From: an uncultured Lachnospiraceae bacterium
Lineage (GTDB): Bacteria; Bacillota; Clostridia; Lachnospirales; Lachnospiraceae
DNA length: 5,092 bases
Assembly (NCBI GenBank): GCA_910586585.1
Contig: CAJUKA010000209.1
Coordinates: forward strand, 1 to 5,092
Reading direction: 5' to 3'
Notes under the pieces: generated by a model
The model's database searches: none
The model's input: only the letters and a program-made list of their open reading frames with translations
What the model was told of the DNA's origin: nothing
Shown: piece by piece, positions 1-5,092 of the stretch
How positions within the stretch are numbered: the first letter of the stretch is position 1
Layout of the letters: the number at the start of each line of letters is the position of its first letter
Program-made: the position numbers and the translations under genes

Positions 1-142
1 TCAGTCCGTTATAGTAACTCACCTGTGCGGAAAGGGAATGGGCGAGGCGGTCCGTTTCCATGGACACGCGGGCGTAGGCTGCGACCTTCTGCCGCTTCTT
101 CAGAGCCGGGATTTTCGGCTCTATCCTGCTTATCTTCGCCAT
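1..142 (-). CDS. Serine recombinase (resolvase/invertase family), N-terminal fragment cut by window edge
   Basis: The first 47 codons are visible; the gene continues beyond the left edge. After a basic leader (residues 1-19) the protein reads KVAAYARVSMETD, the first strand and catalytic loop of the serine recombinase N-terminal domain. Tyr-Ala-Arg-Val-Ser is the family signature; Ser27 is the expected nucleophile and Arg25 the adjacent active-site arginine. The following SLSAQVSYYN matches the start of the next helix in large serine recombinases of clostridial elements. The enzyme would cut and rejoin att sites to integrate or excise the element. The ATG at 142-140 is supported by AAGGAGT (minus strand, 155-149) six bases upstream. 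It lies 42 bases after the SHOCT-like gene and is probably the last gene of that operon. Whether it is a large integrase or a short resolvase cannot be seen; the basic leader and the neighbours favour the large type. Confidence 0.88.
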   Translation of the reverse strand, partial: MAKISRIEPKIPALKKRQKVAAYARVSMETDRLAHSLSAQVSYYNGL

Positions 143-184
143 AAGATCACTCCTTCCGCTACTATACATCACTCTAAAACCGCA

Positions 185-361
185 TTAAGTCAACGGTTTT
201 CCAGCCAGTAATGTACCCGAAACCGGGCGGTATTTTTCCAGCAGTTTTGTATCAATTATAGCTAATACCTCCCTATCGATGACGCCCTTTTCCATCATGG
301 ATTTAGCGATGGAGAGCGAGATATAATACAGCTTTTCTGCCTGGAACTGCTCCTCAGTCAT
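185..361 (-). CDS. Small SHOCT-like protein of the recombinase module
   Basis: This gene encodes a 58-residue acidic/basic mixed protein without signal peptide or membrane segment. Residues about 20-44 (SMMEKGVIDREVLAIIDTKL followed by LEKY) resemble the SHOCT pattern: a helix, a Gly-Val/Leu-Ile turn, then a second helix ending in LLEKY. Small proteins of this kind are, from memory, often found directly before serine recombinases in clostridial mobile elements; no biochemical role is established. I chose the ATG at 361-359 because GGAGGT (minus strand, 377-372) lies ten bases upstream; the longer TTG start at 379 would put that ribosome binding site inside the coding region. The start overlaps the stop of the upstream zinc-ribbon gene by 8 bases (ATGACTGA), which suggests translational coupling. 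A role as accessory or directionality factor for the recombinase is inference only. Confidence 0.8.
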   Translation of the reverse strand: MTEEQFQAEKLYYISLSIAKSMMEKGVIDREVLAIIDTKLLEKYRPVSGTLLAGKPLT

Positions 362-770
362 CTGCCCCGCCACCTCCAAACCGATGGTTAATATAACAGG
401 CGTGGGAGCAGTATTTCCTTCTGGAATTGCCGTAGGCTGTGAACTCCCTTCCGCACCCGGCGCAGGTATGGGTGTAGACCGCTTTTTTGTTCAGCGTCTC
501 CGGGTGTTCCTTCCACCACTTCTTCCTGCATTGCGCAGAACAGAACACCCTCGTCTTCATCCCCTCGGTCTGCTCCAGTGCGGCTCCGCATTCTTTGCAC
601 CGGCTGCCGGTTCCCTCCGGCGCCTTCACCGCCATGTTCCCGGTCAGCCCGTTCCGCCTGCAGAACGCCACGACAGCATCCTTTGTCAGCCCGATTTCCT
701 TTGCTATGGTTGCATATCCAAAGCCGCTGTTACGGCGCTTTATGACCACATTTTTCTGTTCTTCCGTCAT
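354..770 (-). CDS. HTH and double zinc-ribbon protein of the recombinase module
   Basis: This gene encodes a 138-residue soluble protein in two parts. Residues about 17-41 (GFGYATIAKEIGLTKDAV, then FCRRNGL) form a helix-turn-helix like those of sigma-70 region 4 or resolvase-type HTHs. Two cysteine clusters follow: Cys58-x2-Cys61 with Cys77-x3-Cys81, and Cys103-x2-Cys106 with Cys121-x3-Cys125, each suited to bind one zinc ion. Similar small proteins beside clostridial serine recombinases are sometimes annotated as sigma-70-like, which I think is misleading. DNA binding is likely; the target is unknown. The ATG at 770-768 has a perfect AGGAGGT (minus strand, 784-778) seven bases upstream. An in-frame ATG at 830 exists but lacks a ribosome binding site and would add 20 residues encoded by a repeat-rich leader. 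The gene overlaps the next gene by 8 bases and is first in the recombinase operon. Confidence 0.85.
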   Translation of the reverse strand: MTEEQKNVVIKRRNSGFGYATIAKEIGLTKDAVVAFCRRNGLTGNMAVKAPEGTGSRCKECGAALEQTEGMKTRVFCSAQCRKKWWKEHPETLNKKAVYTHTCAGCGREFTAYGNSRRKYCSHACYINHRFGGGGADD

Positions 771-777
771 GAGAACT

Positions 778-827
778 ACCTCCTGCGGAGGCTTATGTAT
801 TTTACCCCTGCTTTTAAGAAAGCCTCC
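778..827 (-). promoter_or_regulatory. Leader with sequestered ribosome binding site and competing stem
   Basis: Read on the minus strand, the ribosome binding site GGAGG (783-779) can pair with CCTCC (791-787) across a three-base loop. The same upstream arm, extended to AAGCCTCC (794-787), is also perfectly complementary to GGAGGCTT (827-820) with a 25-base loop. The 8-bp pairing would free the ribosome binding site and the 5-bp pairing would hide it, so the two folds are mutually exclusive. The complementarity is seen directly; a regulatory function before the zinc-ribbon gene is inferred. Confidence 0.5.
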
Positions 828-870
828 CATTTCATTGCCACGGCAGAAGAGAAAACTTGAGGGTAAAATA
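798..870 (-). repeat. Perfect 10-bp inverted repeat in leader
   Basis: TATTTTACCC (798-807) and GGGTAAAATA (861-870) are perfect inverted copies separated by 53 bases. In the minus-strand RNA the arms interleave with the 8-bp repeat at 787-794/820-827, giving the order a, b, a', b'. That arrangement could form a pseudoknot or serve as alternative folds. As DNA it might instead be a paired protein-binding site, for example for the neighbouring HTH protein. The repeat is certain; its role is unknown. Confidence 0.55.
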
Positions 871-906
871 AAAAAACCGCCTTACGGCATCTTATGAGCC
901 GCAGGC
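864..906 (-). terminator. Terminator-like hairpin or attenuator before the recombinase module
   Basis: On the minus strand GCCT-G-CGGC (906-898) can pair with GCCG-TA-AGGC (888-879), leaving a small internal loop and a nine-base apical loop. After two G residues comes a run of seven T, then ATTTTA (876-864). The stem is imperfect, so strength is uncertain. It may be a back-up terminator for the ABC operon. If the putative promoter at 925-951 is real, it would instead act as an attenuator in the leader of the zinc-ribbon/recombinase operon. Confidence 0.5.
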
Positions 907-924
907 TTGTCACTATTCGCTGTT

Positions 925-951
925 ATTTTATGTCGTTTTATTAAATATCAA
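925..951 (-). promoter_or_regulatory. Possible sigma-A promoter for the recombinase module
   Basis: On the minus strand TTGATA (951-946) resembles a -35 box and TAAAAT (930-925) a -10 box. The spacer is 15 bases, shorter than the usual 17, in a very AT-rich stretch. It lies between the terminator of the regulator gene and the start of the zinc-ribbon gene, where a promoter is expected. Match and position are suggestive, not decisive. Confidence 0.35.
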
Positions 952-978
952 GGGATGGCGTACAGCGCCACAGCATGG

Positions 979-1006
979 AAAAAGCGGCCTGGTTTCCCAA
1001 GCCGCT
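979..1006 (-). terminator. Intrinsic terminator of the ABC transporter/regulator operon
   Basis: On the minus strand AGCGGCTTGG (1006-997) pairs with CCAGGCCGCT (992-983) as a 10-bp stem with one G-T wobble and a stable GAAA tetraloop, followed directly by five T residues. It begins eight bases after the stop codon of the winged-helix regulator, where the terminator of that operon should be. Confidence 0.88.
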
Positions 1007-1013
1007 ACAGGAT

Positions 1014-1430
1014 TCATTCTGAATTGACCTCAAAGCAGTAGCCGACCTCCCGCACACAGCGGATGGTAAAAGGCGCATCCGGCTCTGCCTCATATAATTT
1101 CTCCCGCAGGTTGCGGATATGGCAGCCTATGGCATTGCTTTCATCACCATAGGCATCCTCTCCCCAGACCTTCTGATATATCTGGTCATAGGTAAGGACA
1201 CGCCCTTTGTTCGCAACAAGAAAACTGAGAAGGTCATATTCCTTTGCTGTAAGGCGTATCTCACGGCGGTCGCGGTATATCTTCCTCCGGTCCGGATAGA
1301 TTTCCAGTCCCGGAAGCGAAACCATCGGCTCATCCCGCAGCCGCAGATGTTCAAATCCTGGATGGCGTTTCAGAACCTTCATAACCTCGTCAAATGCGGA
1401 AGAATCCTGCTCCTGAAATTCTATTACCAT
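1014..1430 (-). CDS. Receiver-less OmpR/PhoB-type winged-helix regulator
   Basis: The 138-residue protein has an OmpR/PhoB DNA-binding domain at residues about 40-135: the LTAKEYDLLSFLVANKGRVLT core, YDQIYQKVWG, the recognition-helix segment NAIGCHIRNLREKL (99-112), and the wing IRCVREVGYCF (123-133), close to the family's I-x-T-V-R-G-V-G-Y. In place of the usual roughly 120-residue phospho-receiver there are only about 35 residues (MVIEFQEQDSSAFDEVMKVL and on), with no room for a phosphorylation site. It is therefore an orphan regulator, probably controlling the ABC genes before it, though its target is not shown. The ATG at 1430 follows the ABC stop by 42 bases and has no well-placed ribosome binding site (AAGGTGG at 1453-1447 is 16 bases away), so reinitiation or coupling is likely. 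The reading frame is the same as that of the upstream ABC gene, separated by one TAA. Confidence 0.87.
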   Translation of the reverse strand: MVIEFQEQDSSAFDEVMKVLKRHPGFEHLRLRDEPMVSLPGLEIYPDRRKIYRDRREIRLTAKEYDLLSFLVANKGRVLTYDQIYQKVWGEDAYGDESNAIGCHIRNLREKLYEAEPDAPFTIRCVREVGYCFEVNSE

Positions 1431-1472
1431 TACACGTCCGATGCCGCCACCTTCTTTCCGCTGACTTTCTGA

Positions 1473-3236
1473 TTATTGTATGTGCCAGCCTTCCGCCTGT
1501 TCCCTGATACGTACAAATTCACGGTAGGTTCCTTCCTGTTCCAACAGCTCTTTATGTGTCCCTTTCTGCGCTACCGTTCCTCCGTCAATCACAAGAATCT
1601 GATCCGCATTTTCAATCGTTGCCAGCCTGTGGGCAATCGTGATGATTGTCTTCCCACGGGTCAGTTCAGAGATGGCTTCCTGGATCAGATGCTCATTCTC
1701 CGGGTCGATGCTTGCCGTGGCTTCATCCAAAATAACAATAGGGGCATCCTTCAGCATCGCCCTGGCGATCGAAATCCTCTGCTTTTCGCCGCCGGACAGT
1801 GTGCCGCCGCCCTCGCCGACTACCGTATCGTATCCCTGCGGCAGCGATACGATGAAATCATGGCATCTTGCCGCCTTTGCAGCCTCTATGACTTCTTCCT
1901 CTGTGGCATCCGGCCTTCCGAAGCGGATATTGTTCCGGATCGTGTCATGGAACAGATACACATTCTGAAACACCATGGATATATTTTTTAGCAGGCTGTC
2001 GCAGGTAAATTCCCGCACATCGTGTCCGCCCACACGGATACTGCCCGCCTGCACGTCATAAAAACGGGCAATTAAATTACAGATAGTCGTCTTTCCGCTG
2101 CCGGAAGGCCCGACAATGGCAGTGGATGTTTTTTCAGGTATGGTAAAGCTGACATCCTTAAGCACTGTCCGCCCCGCATTATTTCCTTCCTCATACCCAA
2201 AATCCACATGGCAGAATTCTATCCCGAAATCTGAAAGGACGATATCCTTCCCGTCACGGTCAATATAGTTTCCCTCTTTCAGCGCGCCAATCTGGTCCAT
2301 CGCCGTATTGATGATGCCCAGCACATGGGCGCTGTCGCTGACCGGCTCCAGCGAACCGAAAATGCCGAAAGAAAAGAACATAAACATCAGCATGACTGGC
2401 ATCTCCATGCTCCCTGCAAAGCAGAGAAGGCAGGCAGCCGCAGCCAGGAATACCGAGGCGGTTTTCAGCGCCAGAAGGTGTCCGCAATTTGCCGGAGTAA
2501 ACCCATATTCGATTTTCAGCCGGATATCACGGTTTTCCCTGGCTGCTTCTTTCATGCTCTGCATGGAGGCACCTCCCTGCCCAAAAGATTTCACGGTGGG
2601 AAGTCCGCGGGCATACTCTAACACTGCCCCGGACAGCTTCCGCCCTGCCTCTGCTTCCCTTGGAGCATTCCTTACGCTGTGTTTTGACACCAGCAGAAGG
2701 AACAGGAACGAAACCGCCGTGCCGGCCAGTGAGGTAAGCGCCGTAAGCGGTGAAAACACAAGCAGGCTTAAGAAAATAACGAGGAAGTTCAGGTAACCGC
2801 CCACAAAATTATCAATCATGCGGATTCCCATGTTTTCCAGTGTATTTAAGCCTGTGGTGATCGAATTTAAAATATCCCCCGTGCTGTTTTTCTGGAAATA
2901 CCCAAGGGATACCCGCTTTAATGCGTCCCCGATGGCAAGCCGGTCTTTTGCCACAAGCTCATAGCTGATGGCTTCCTGAAAACGGGAACGCATATAGTCA
3001 AAGAAAAACCGCAGGATAACCAACAGGGCAATCACCACAAAGCTGATGCCTGCCCACTTTCTGTCAAAAGCCGTTTCTTTCTGTGCGGATGCAAGTAAAA
3101 GCCCTACGGTATACGCCGCCACCATCACCGGCATGGCTGCAAACAGATGGGAAAAGAAAGAGAATACAAACCCAGCGTATAATTTCCCCTTAAATTCACC
3201 GCACCAGCCTATGATCCGTTTTAATGTCTTAAACAT
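1473..3236 (-). CDS. ABC transporter half-subunit (permease-ATPase fusion), YbtQ/IrtB-like
   Basis: The 587-residue protein has the usual length of a half-size ABC exporter-fold transporter. Residues 1-315 form the membrane domain; hydrophobic segments are clear near 19-50, 62-80, 145-183 and 258-295, consistent with six helices. The ATPase domain (about 335-580) has every catalytic motif: A-loop Tyr348, Walker A GPSGSGKT (376-383), Q-loop Gln424, signature LSGGE (480-484), Walker B IVILDE with Glu505, D-loop SIDPENE (509-515) and H-loop His536. It should sit in the cytoplasmic membrane and pair with the product of the upstream gene. The SIDPENE/IAHRLATIENADQIL tail recalls the YbtQ/IrtB siderophore-transporter subgroup, from memory of the family. 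Substrate and direction are open; peptide or drug export is an alternative. The ATG at 3236 has AAGGAGG (3252-3246) nine bases upstream and overlaps the previous stop by 8 bases (ATGTTTAA). Confidence 0.95.
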   Translation of the reverse strand: MFKTLKRIIGWCGEFKGKLYAGFVFSFFSHLFAAMPVMVAAYTVGLLLASAQKETAFDRKWAGISFVVIALLVILRFFFDYMRSRFQEAISYELVAKDRLAIGDALKRVSLGYFQKNSTGDILNSITTGLNTLENMGIRMIDNFVGGYLNFLVIFLSLLVFSPLTALTSLAGTAVSFLFLLLVSKHSVRNAPREAEAGRKLSGAVLEYARGLPTVKSFGQGGASMQSMKEAARENRDIRLKIEYGFTPANCGHLLALKTASVFLAAAACLLCFAGSMEMPVMLMFMFFSFGIFGSLEPVSDSAHVLGIINTAMDQIGALKEGNYIDRDGKDIVLSDFGIEFCHVDFGYEEGNNAGRTVLKDVSFTIPEKTSTAIVGPSGSGKTTICNLIARFYDVQAGSIRVGGHDVREFTCDSLLKNISMVFQNVYLFHDTIRNNIRFGRPDATEEEVIEAAKAARCHDFIVSLPQGYDTVVGEGGGTLSGGEKQRISIARAMLKDAPIVILDEATASIDPENEHLIQEAISELTRGKTIITIAHRLATIENADQILVIDGGTVAQKGTHKELLEQEGTYREFVRIREQAEGWHIQ

Positions 3237-5031
3237 TTCCTTCTGCCTCCTTTCCCTGCTTTCCTACCGACCAGTTCTTTGCACCGATATGGGACTCCCA
3301 CATCTTTCGGTACAGCGGGCAGCCCATCAGCAGTTCTTCCTGCCGCCCCTGCGCCACGAGCTCTCCGTTCTCCAGCACCACGATATTGTCAGCGTTTTTA
3401 ATCGTGGAAAGCCTGTGGGCAATAACCAGCAGCGTTTTCCCTTTCGTCAATTCCCGTATGCTTTTCTGTATCTTATCCTCATTCTCCGGATCAGTGAAAG
3501 CGGTCGCCTCGTCCAGTATAATGACTGGCGAACCCTTTAACATCATCCTTGCAATGGCAATACGCTGTTTTTCGCCACCTGACAGCCGTTTGCCAGCTTC
3601 GCCCGCAGGCGTGTCATAGCCATTTGGCAGCTTTCTGATAAATTCCTCGCACTGCGCCGCCCTTGCCGCTGCAAACACTTGCTTATCACTTGCGTCCGGA
3701 TTTCCCATACGGATATTTTCCTTGATGGAGCAGCGGAACAGGAAATTGTCCTGTGCCACAAAACTGATCATGCCGGAAAGCTGTGCAAGGGGCATTTCCC
3801 GGATATCCACACCGCCGATGGAAATGCCCCCGGCAGACACATCGTAAAACCGTGAAACCAGCCTTGCCACCGTGGACTTTCCTCCGCCGGACGGTCCCAC
3901 CAGTGCGGTAAAGCTGCCCTGGGGCAGTTTTAAGGATACGCCATGTAGCACCTCGTCCTCTTCATAGGAAAAACGGACATCTTTCAGTTCCATATCATAG
4001 CCTTTCAGTTCTACATCCTGCCCTTTTTCCGACAGTTCTGGCATTTCCAGATATTCCTGCAATTCCTCCACCGTCATCTGCACTTTCTTGATCTCGTTGG
4101 AAAATACCTCCAGCTTCGCAAGGGAGCCCACCATGGACATGGACAGCATGACCGCAAGCGCCGCCTGCGCCGCTGTGACCGTTCCGTCTGCCCCAAGCAG
4201 GAGCGCCACAGGCAGGACGCCTAACAGTGTAGACGGGAACAGGGCAAACGCCAGCTTCATGGTCACCCAGGTGGAGGAAAGCCATTTAATTACAAATGTC
4301 CTGTAATTTAAAATAGCAGATGAGAATTTCCCATAGGATTCCCCGGTTCGCCCGAATGCCTTGATGACCTCGATCCCCTCCACATACTCCACAATATTGC
4401 TGTTCATCTGTGCGAGGGATTCATTGTAGGTGTCATAGCTTTTCCCGCTGATCTTGAAGGTCAGCCCCATGCAGAGGAAGGAAAAGGGAAAAGTGACCAT
4501 GGACGCAAGGAACAGCCGCCAGTCGATCGCCGCAAGCGCCGCCATGCTCACCAGCGGCAGTACGATATGCCCGCTGCCCTCCGGGACCAGATGGGCAAGG
4601 GGCGGCTCAATGTCCTCGATCTTATCCACCATGATCCCTTTGATCTCCCCGATGCTGTGCTTCGCCACTTCCCCCAGCGGGGCGTGTAAAAAGCGGTCTG
4701 CCACACGGTTCCTCAAACCTTCCAAAATGTGATAGGCTGCGTAATGGCTCGCTGTGGTGGAAAGCCCAAAACAGAGTACCTTCCCCGCATAGGCTGCAAA
4801 CGCCAGAAGGCTCCATGACCAGATCCCTGAAACCGAAACCGCCCCATCTAAAAACAGGCAGAGGACACGGTAAAAACAATAATAAGGCACAAGCCCCGCC
4901 GTAATGCTGATCACGGACAGAACCACCGATAAAATCAGTTTTCGTTTCCCTTCACGGGCATAGGACAGCAGACAGGATAAAAAATTCTGCTTTTTGTTTT
5001 GTCTGTCCGCAGACAAATTTTGTTCGCTCAT
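3229..5031 (-). CDS. ABC transporter half-subunit (permease-ATPase fusion), YbtP/IrtA-like partner
   Basis: The 600-residue protein is the first gene of the cargo operon. A short polar N-terminus leads into a membrane domain with hydrophobic stretches near 31-60, 71-92, 154-192 and 253-305. The ATPase domain (about 345-575) carries A-loop Tyr356, Walker A GPSGGGKS (379-386), Q-loop Gln427, signature LSGGE (483-487), Walker B VIILDE with Glu508, D-loop AFTDPENE (511-518) and H-loop His539. Both this subunit and its partner keep the catalytic glutamate and signature, so neither ATP site is visibly degenerate. The EATAFTDPENE form resembles YbtP-type siderophore transporters, not the SALD D-loop of drug exporters; this assignment is by pattern memory. 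A roughly 25-residue polar C-terminal tail follows the ATPase. The ATG at 5031 is preferred to the TTG at 5055: AAGGAG (5044-5039) lies seven bases upstream, and the TTG lacks a site and falls in the hairpin's T-rich tail. Confidence 0.94.
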   Translation of the reverse strand: MSEQNLSADRQNKKQNFLSCLLSYAREGKRKLILSVVLSVISITAGLVPYYCFYRVLCLFLDGAVSVSGIWSWSLLAFAAYAGKVLCFGLSTTASHYAAYHILEGLRNRVADRFLHAPLGEVAKHSIGEIKGIMVDKIEDIEPPLAHLVPEGSGHIVLPLVSMAALAAIDWRLFLASMVTFPFSFLCMGLTFKISGKSYDTYNESLAQMNSNIVEYVEGIEVIKAFGRTGESYGKFSSAILNYRTFVIKWLSSTWVTMKLAFALFPSTLLGVLPVALLLGADGTVTAAQAALAVMLSMSMVGSLAKLEVFSNEIKKVQMTVEELQEYLEMPELSEKGQDVELKGYDMELKDVRFSYEEDEVLHGVSLKLPQGSFTALVGPSGGGKSTVARLVSRFYDVSAGGISIGGVDIREMPLAQLSGMISFVAQDNFLFRCSIKENIRMGNPDASDKQVFAAARAAQCEEFIRKLPNGYDTPAGEAGKRLSGGEKQRIAIARMMLKGSPVIILDEATAFTDPENEDKIQKSIRELTKGKTLLVIAHRLSTIKNADNIVVLENGELVAQGRQEELLMGCPLYRKMWESHIGAKNWSVGKQGKEAEGNV

Positions 5032-5048
5032 ATACTTACTCCTTCCAT

Positions 5049-5089
5049 AAAACAAAATAAGAACGGGTAGTTTTCACTAACCATTCTTA
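5049..5089 (-). terminator. Terminator-like hairpin (attenuator) in front of the ABC operon
   Basis: On the minus strand TAAGAATGGTTAGT (5089-5076) pairs with ACTACCCGTTCTTA (5071-5058). The 14-bp stem has one mismatch and one G-T wobble and closes on a GAAA tetraloop; TTTTGTTTT (5057-5049) follows. It ends 17 bases before the ATG, and the ribosome binding site starts four bases after the T-rich tail, leaving no room for a promoter in between. It is either the terminator of an unseen upstream gene or an attenuator in the leader of the ABC operon; the position favours the latter. Confidence 0.65.
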
Positions 5090-5092
5090 TCT

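Noticed and set aside
1..142. att site of the element near the recombinase
   Set aside because: The gene runs off the left edge, and the element end would be expected beyond it or elsewhere; no core duplication can be identified within the window.
771..830. Upstream ATG at 830 as the true start of the zinc-ribbon protein
   Set aside because: It has no ribosome binding site, whereas the ATG at 770 has a perfect AGGAGGT at seven bases; the added 20 residues fall in a repeat-rich leader.
384..897. Long plus-strand open frames of about 136-158 codons opposite the zinc-ribbon gene
   Set aside because: They are antisense shadows: the minus-strand protein has two clear zinc-binding clusters, an HTH and a perfect ribosome binding site, while the plus-strand products show no recognisable motif.
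1119..1991. Plus-strand open frames opposite the regulator and the ATPase domain of the second ABC gene
   Set aside because: The minus-strand products carry family-defining motifs throughout; the plus-strand translations are low-complexity and unlike any family I recognise.
1473..5031. Degenerate ATP site typical of many heterodimeric ABC exporters
   Set aside because: Both subunits keep Walker A, LSGGE, the catalytic Glu after Walker B and the H-loop His, so no degenerate site is visible.
1..5092. CRISPR array, tRNA, rRNA or insertion sequence with terminal repeats
   Set aside because: I saw no regularly spaced repeats, no tRNA-like cloverleaf, no rRNA segments and no transposase or terminal repeat pair; the only recombination gene is the truncated serine recombinase.

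Overview
The window looks like a stretch of an integrative mobile element from a gut-type clostridial Firmicute (Lachnospiraceae or Oscillospiraceae are the best guess). This rests on three things: a resolvase-type large serine recombinase preceded by two small genes of a kind I recall beside such recombinases in Clostridia, strong AGGAGG-type ribosome binding sites, and compact overlapping genes with mid-range GC. Species cannot be named from the sequence. All recognisable genes are on the minus strand, so transcription runs from high to low coordinates.

Cargo operon (about 5092 to 979). A long hairpin with a T-rich tail (5049-5089) lies directly before the first gene. Two full-length ABC half-transporters follow (3229-5031 and 1473-3236) and overlap by 8 bases. 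Each has its own membrane domain and a complete ATPase domain, so together they should form a heterodimeric type IV ABC transporter. Their D-loop signatures (AFTDPENE and ASIDPENE) recall the YbtP/YbtQ and IrtA/IrtB siderophore-transporter group, but the substrate and direction of transport are not shown. The third gene (1014-1430) encodes an OmpR/PhoB-type winged-helix DNA-binding domain with no receiver domain, probably a dedicated regulator. A strong intrinsic terminator (979-1006) closes the unit.

Intergenic control region (770 to 1013). After that terminator come a possible promoter (925-951), a second terminator-like hairpin with a long T tract (864-906), and a leader dense in inverted repeats. 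The last repeat buries the ribosome binding site of the next gene and has a competing upstream partner. This suggests conditional expression of the recombination module.

Recombination module (770 to 1, running off the left edge). It encodes an HTH/double zinc-ribbon protein (354-770), a 58-residue SHOCT-like protein (185-361) that overlaps it by 8 bases, and the first 47 residues of a serine recombinase (1-142) with the catalytic-serine motif. The two small proteins are plausible accessory or control factors for recombination, but their functions are not established.

The likely overall picture is a transporter cassette with its own regulator, carried as cargo next to the integration/excision genes of a mobile element.
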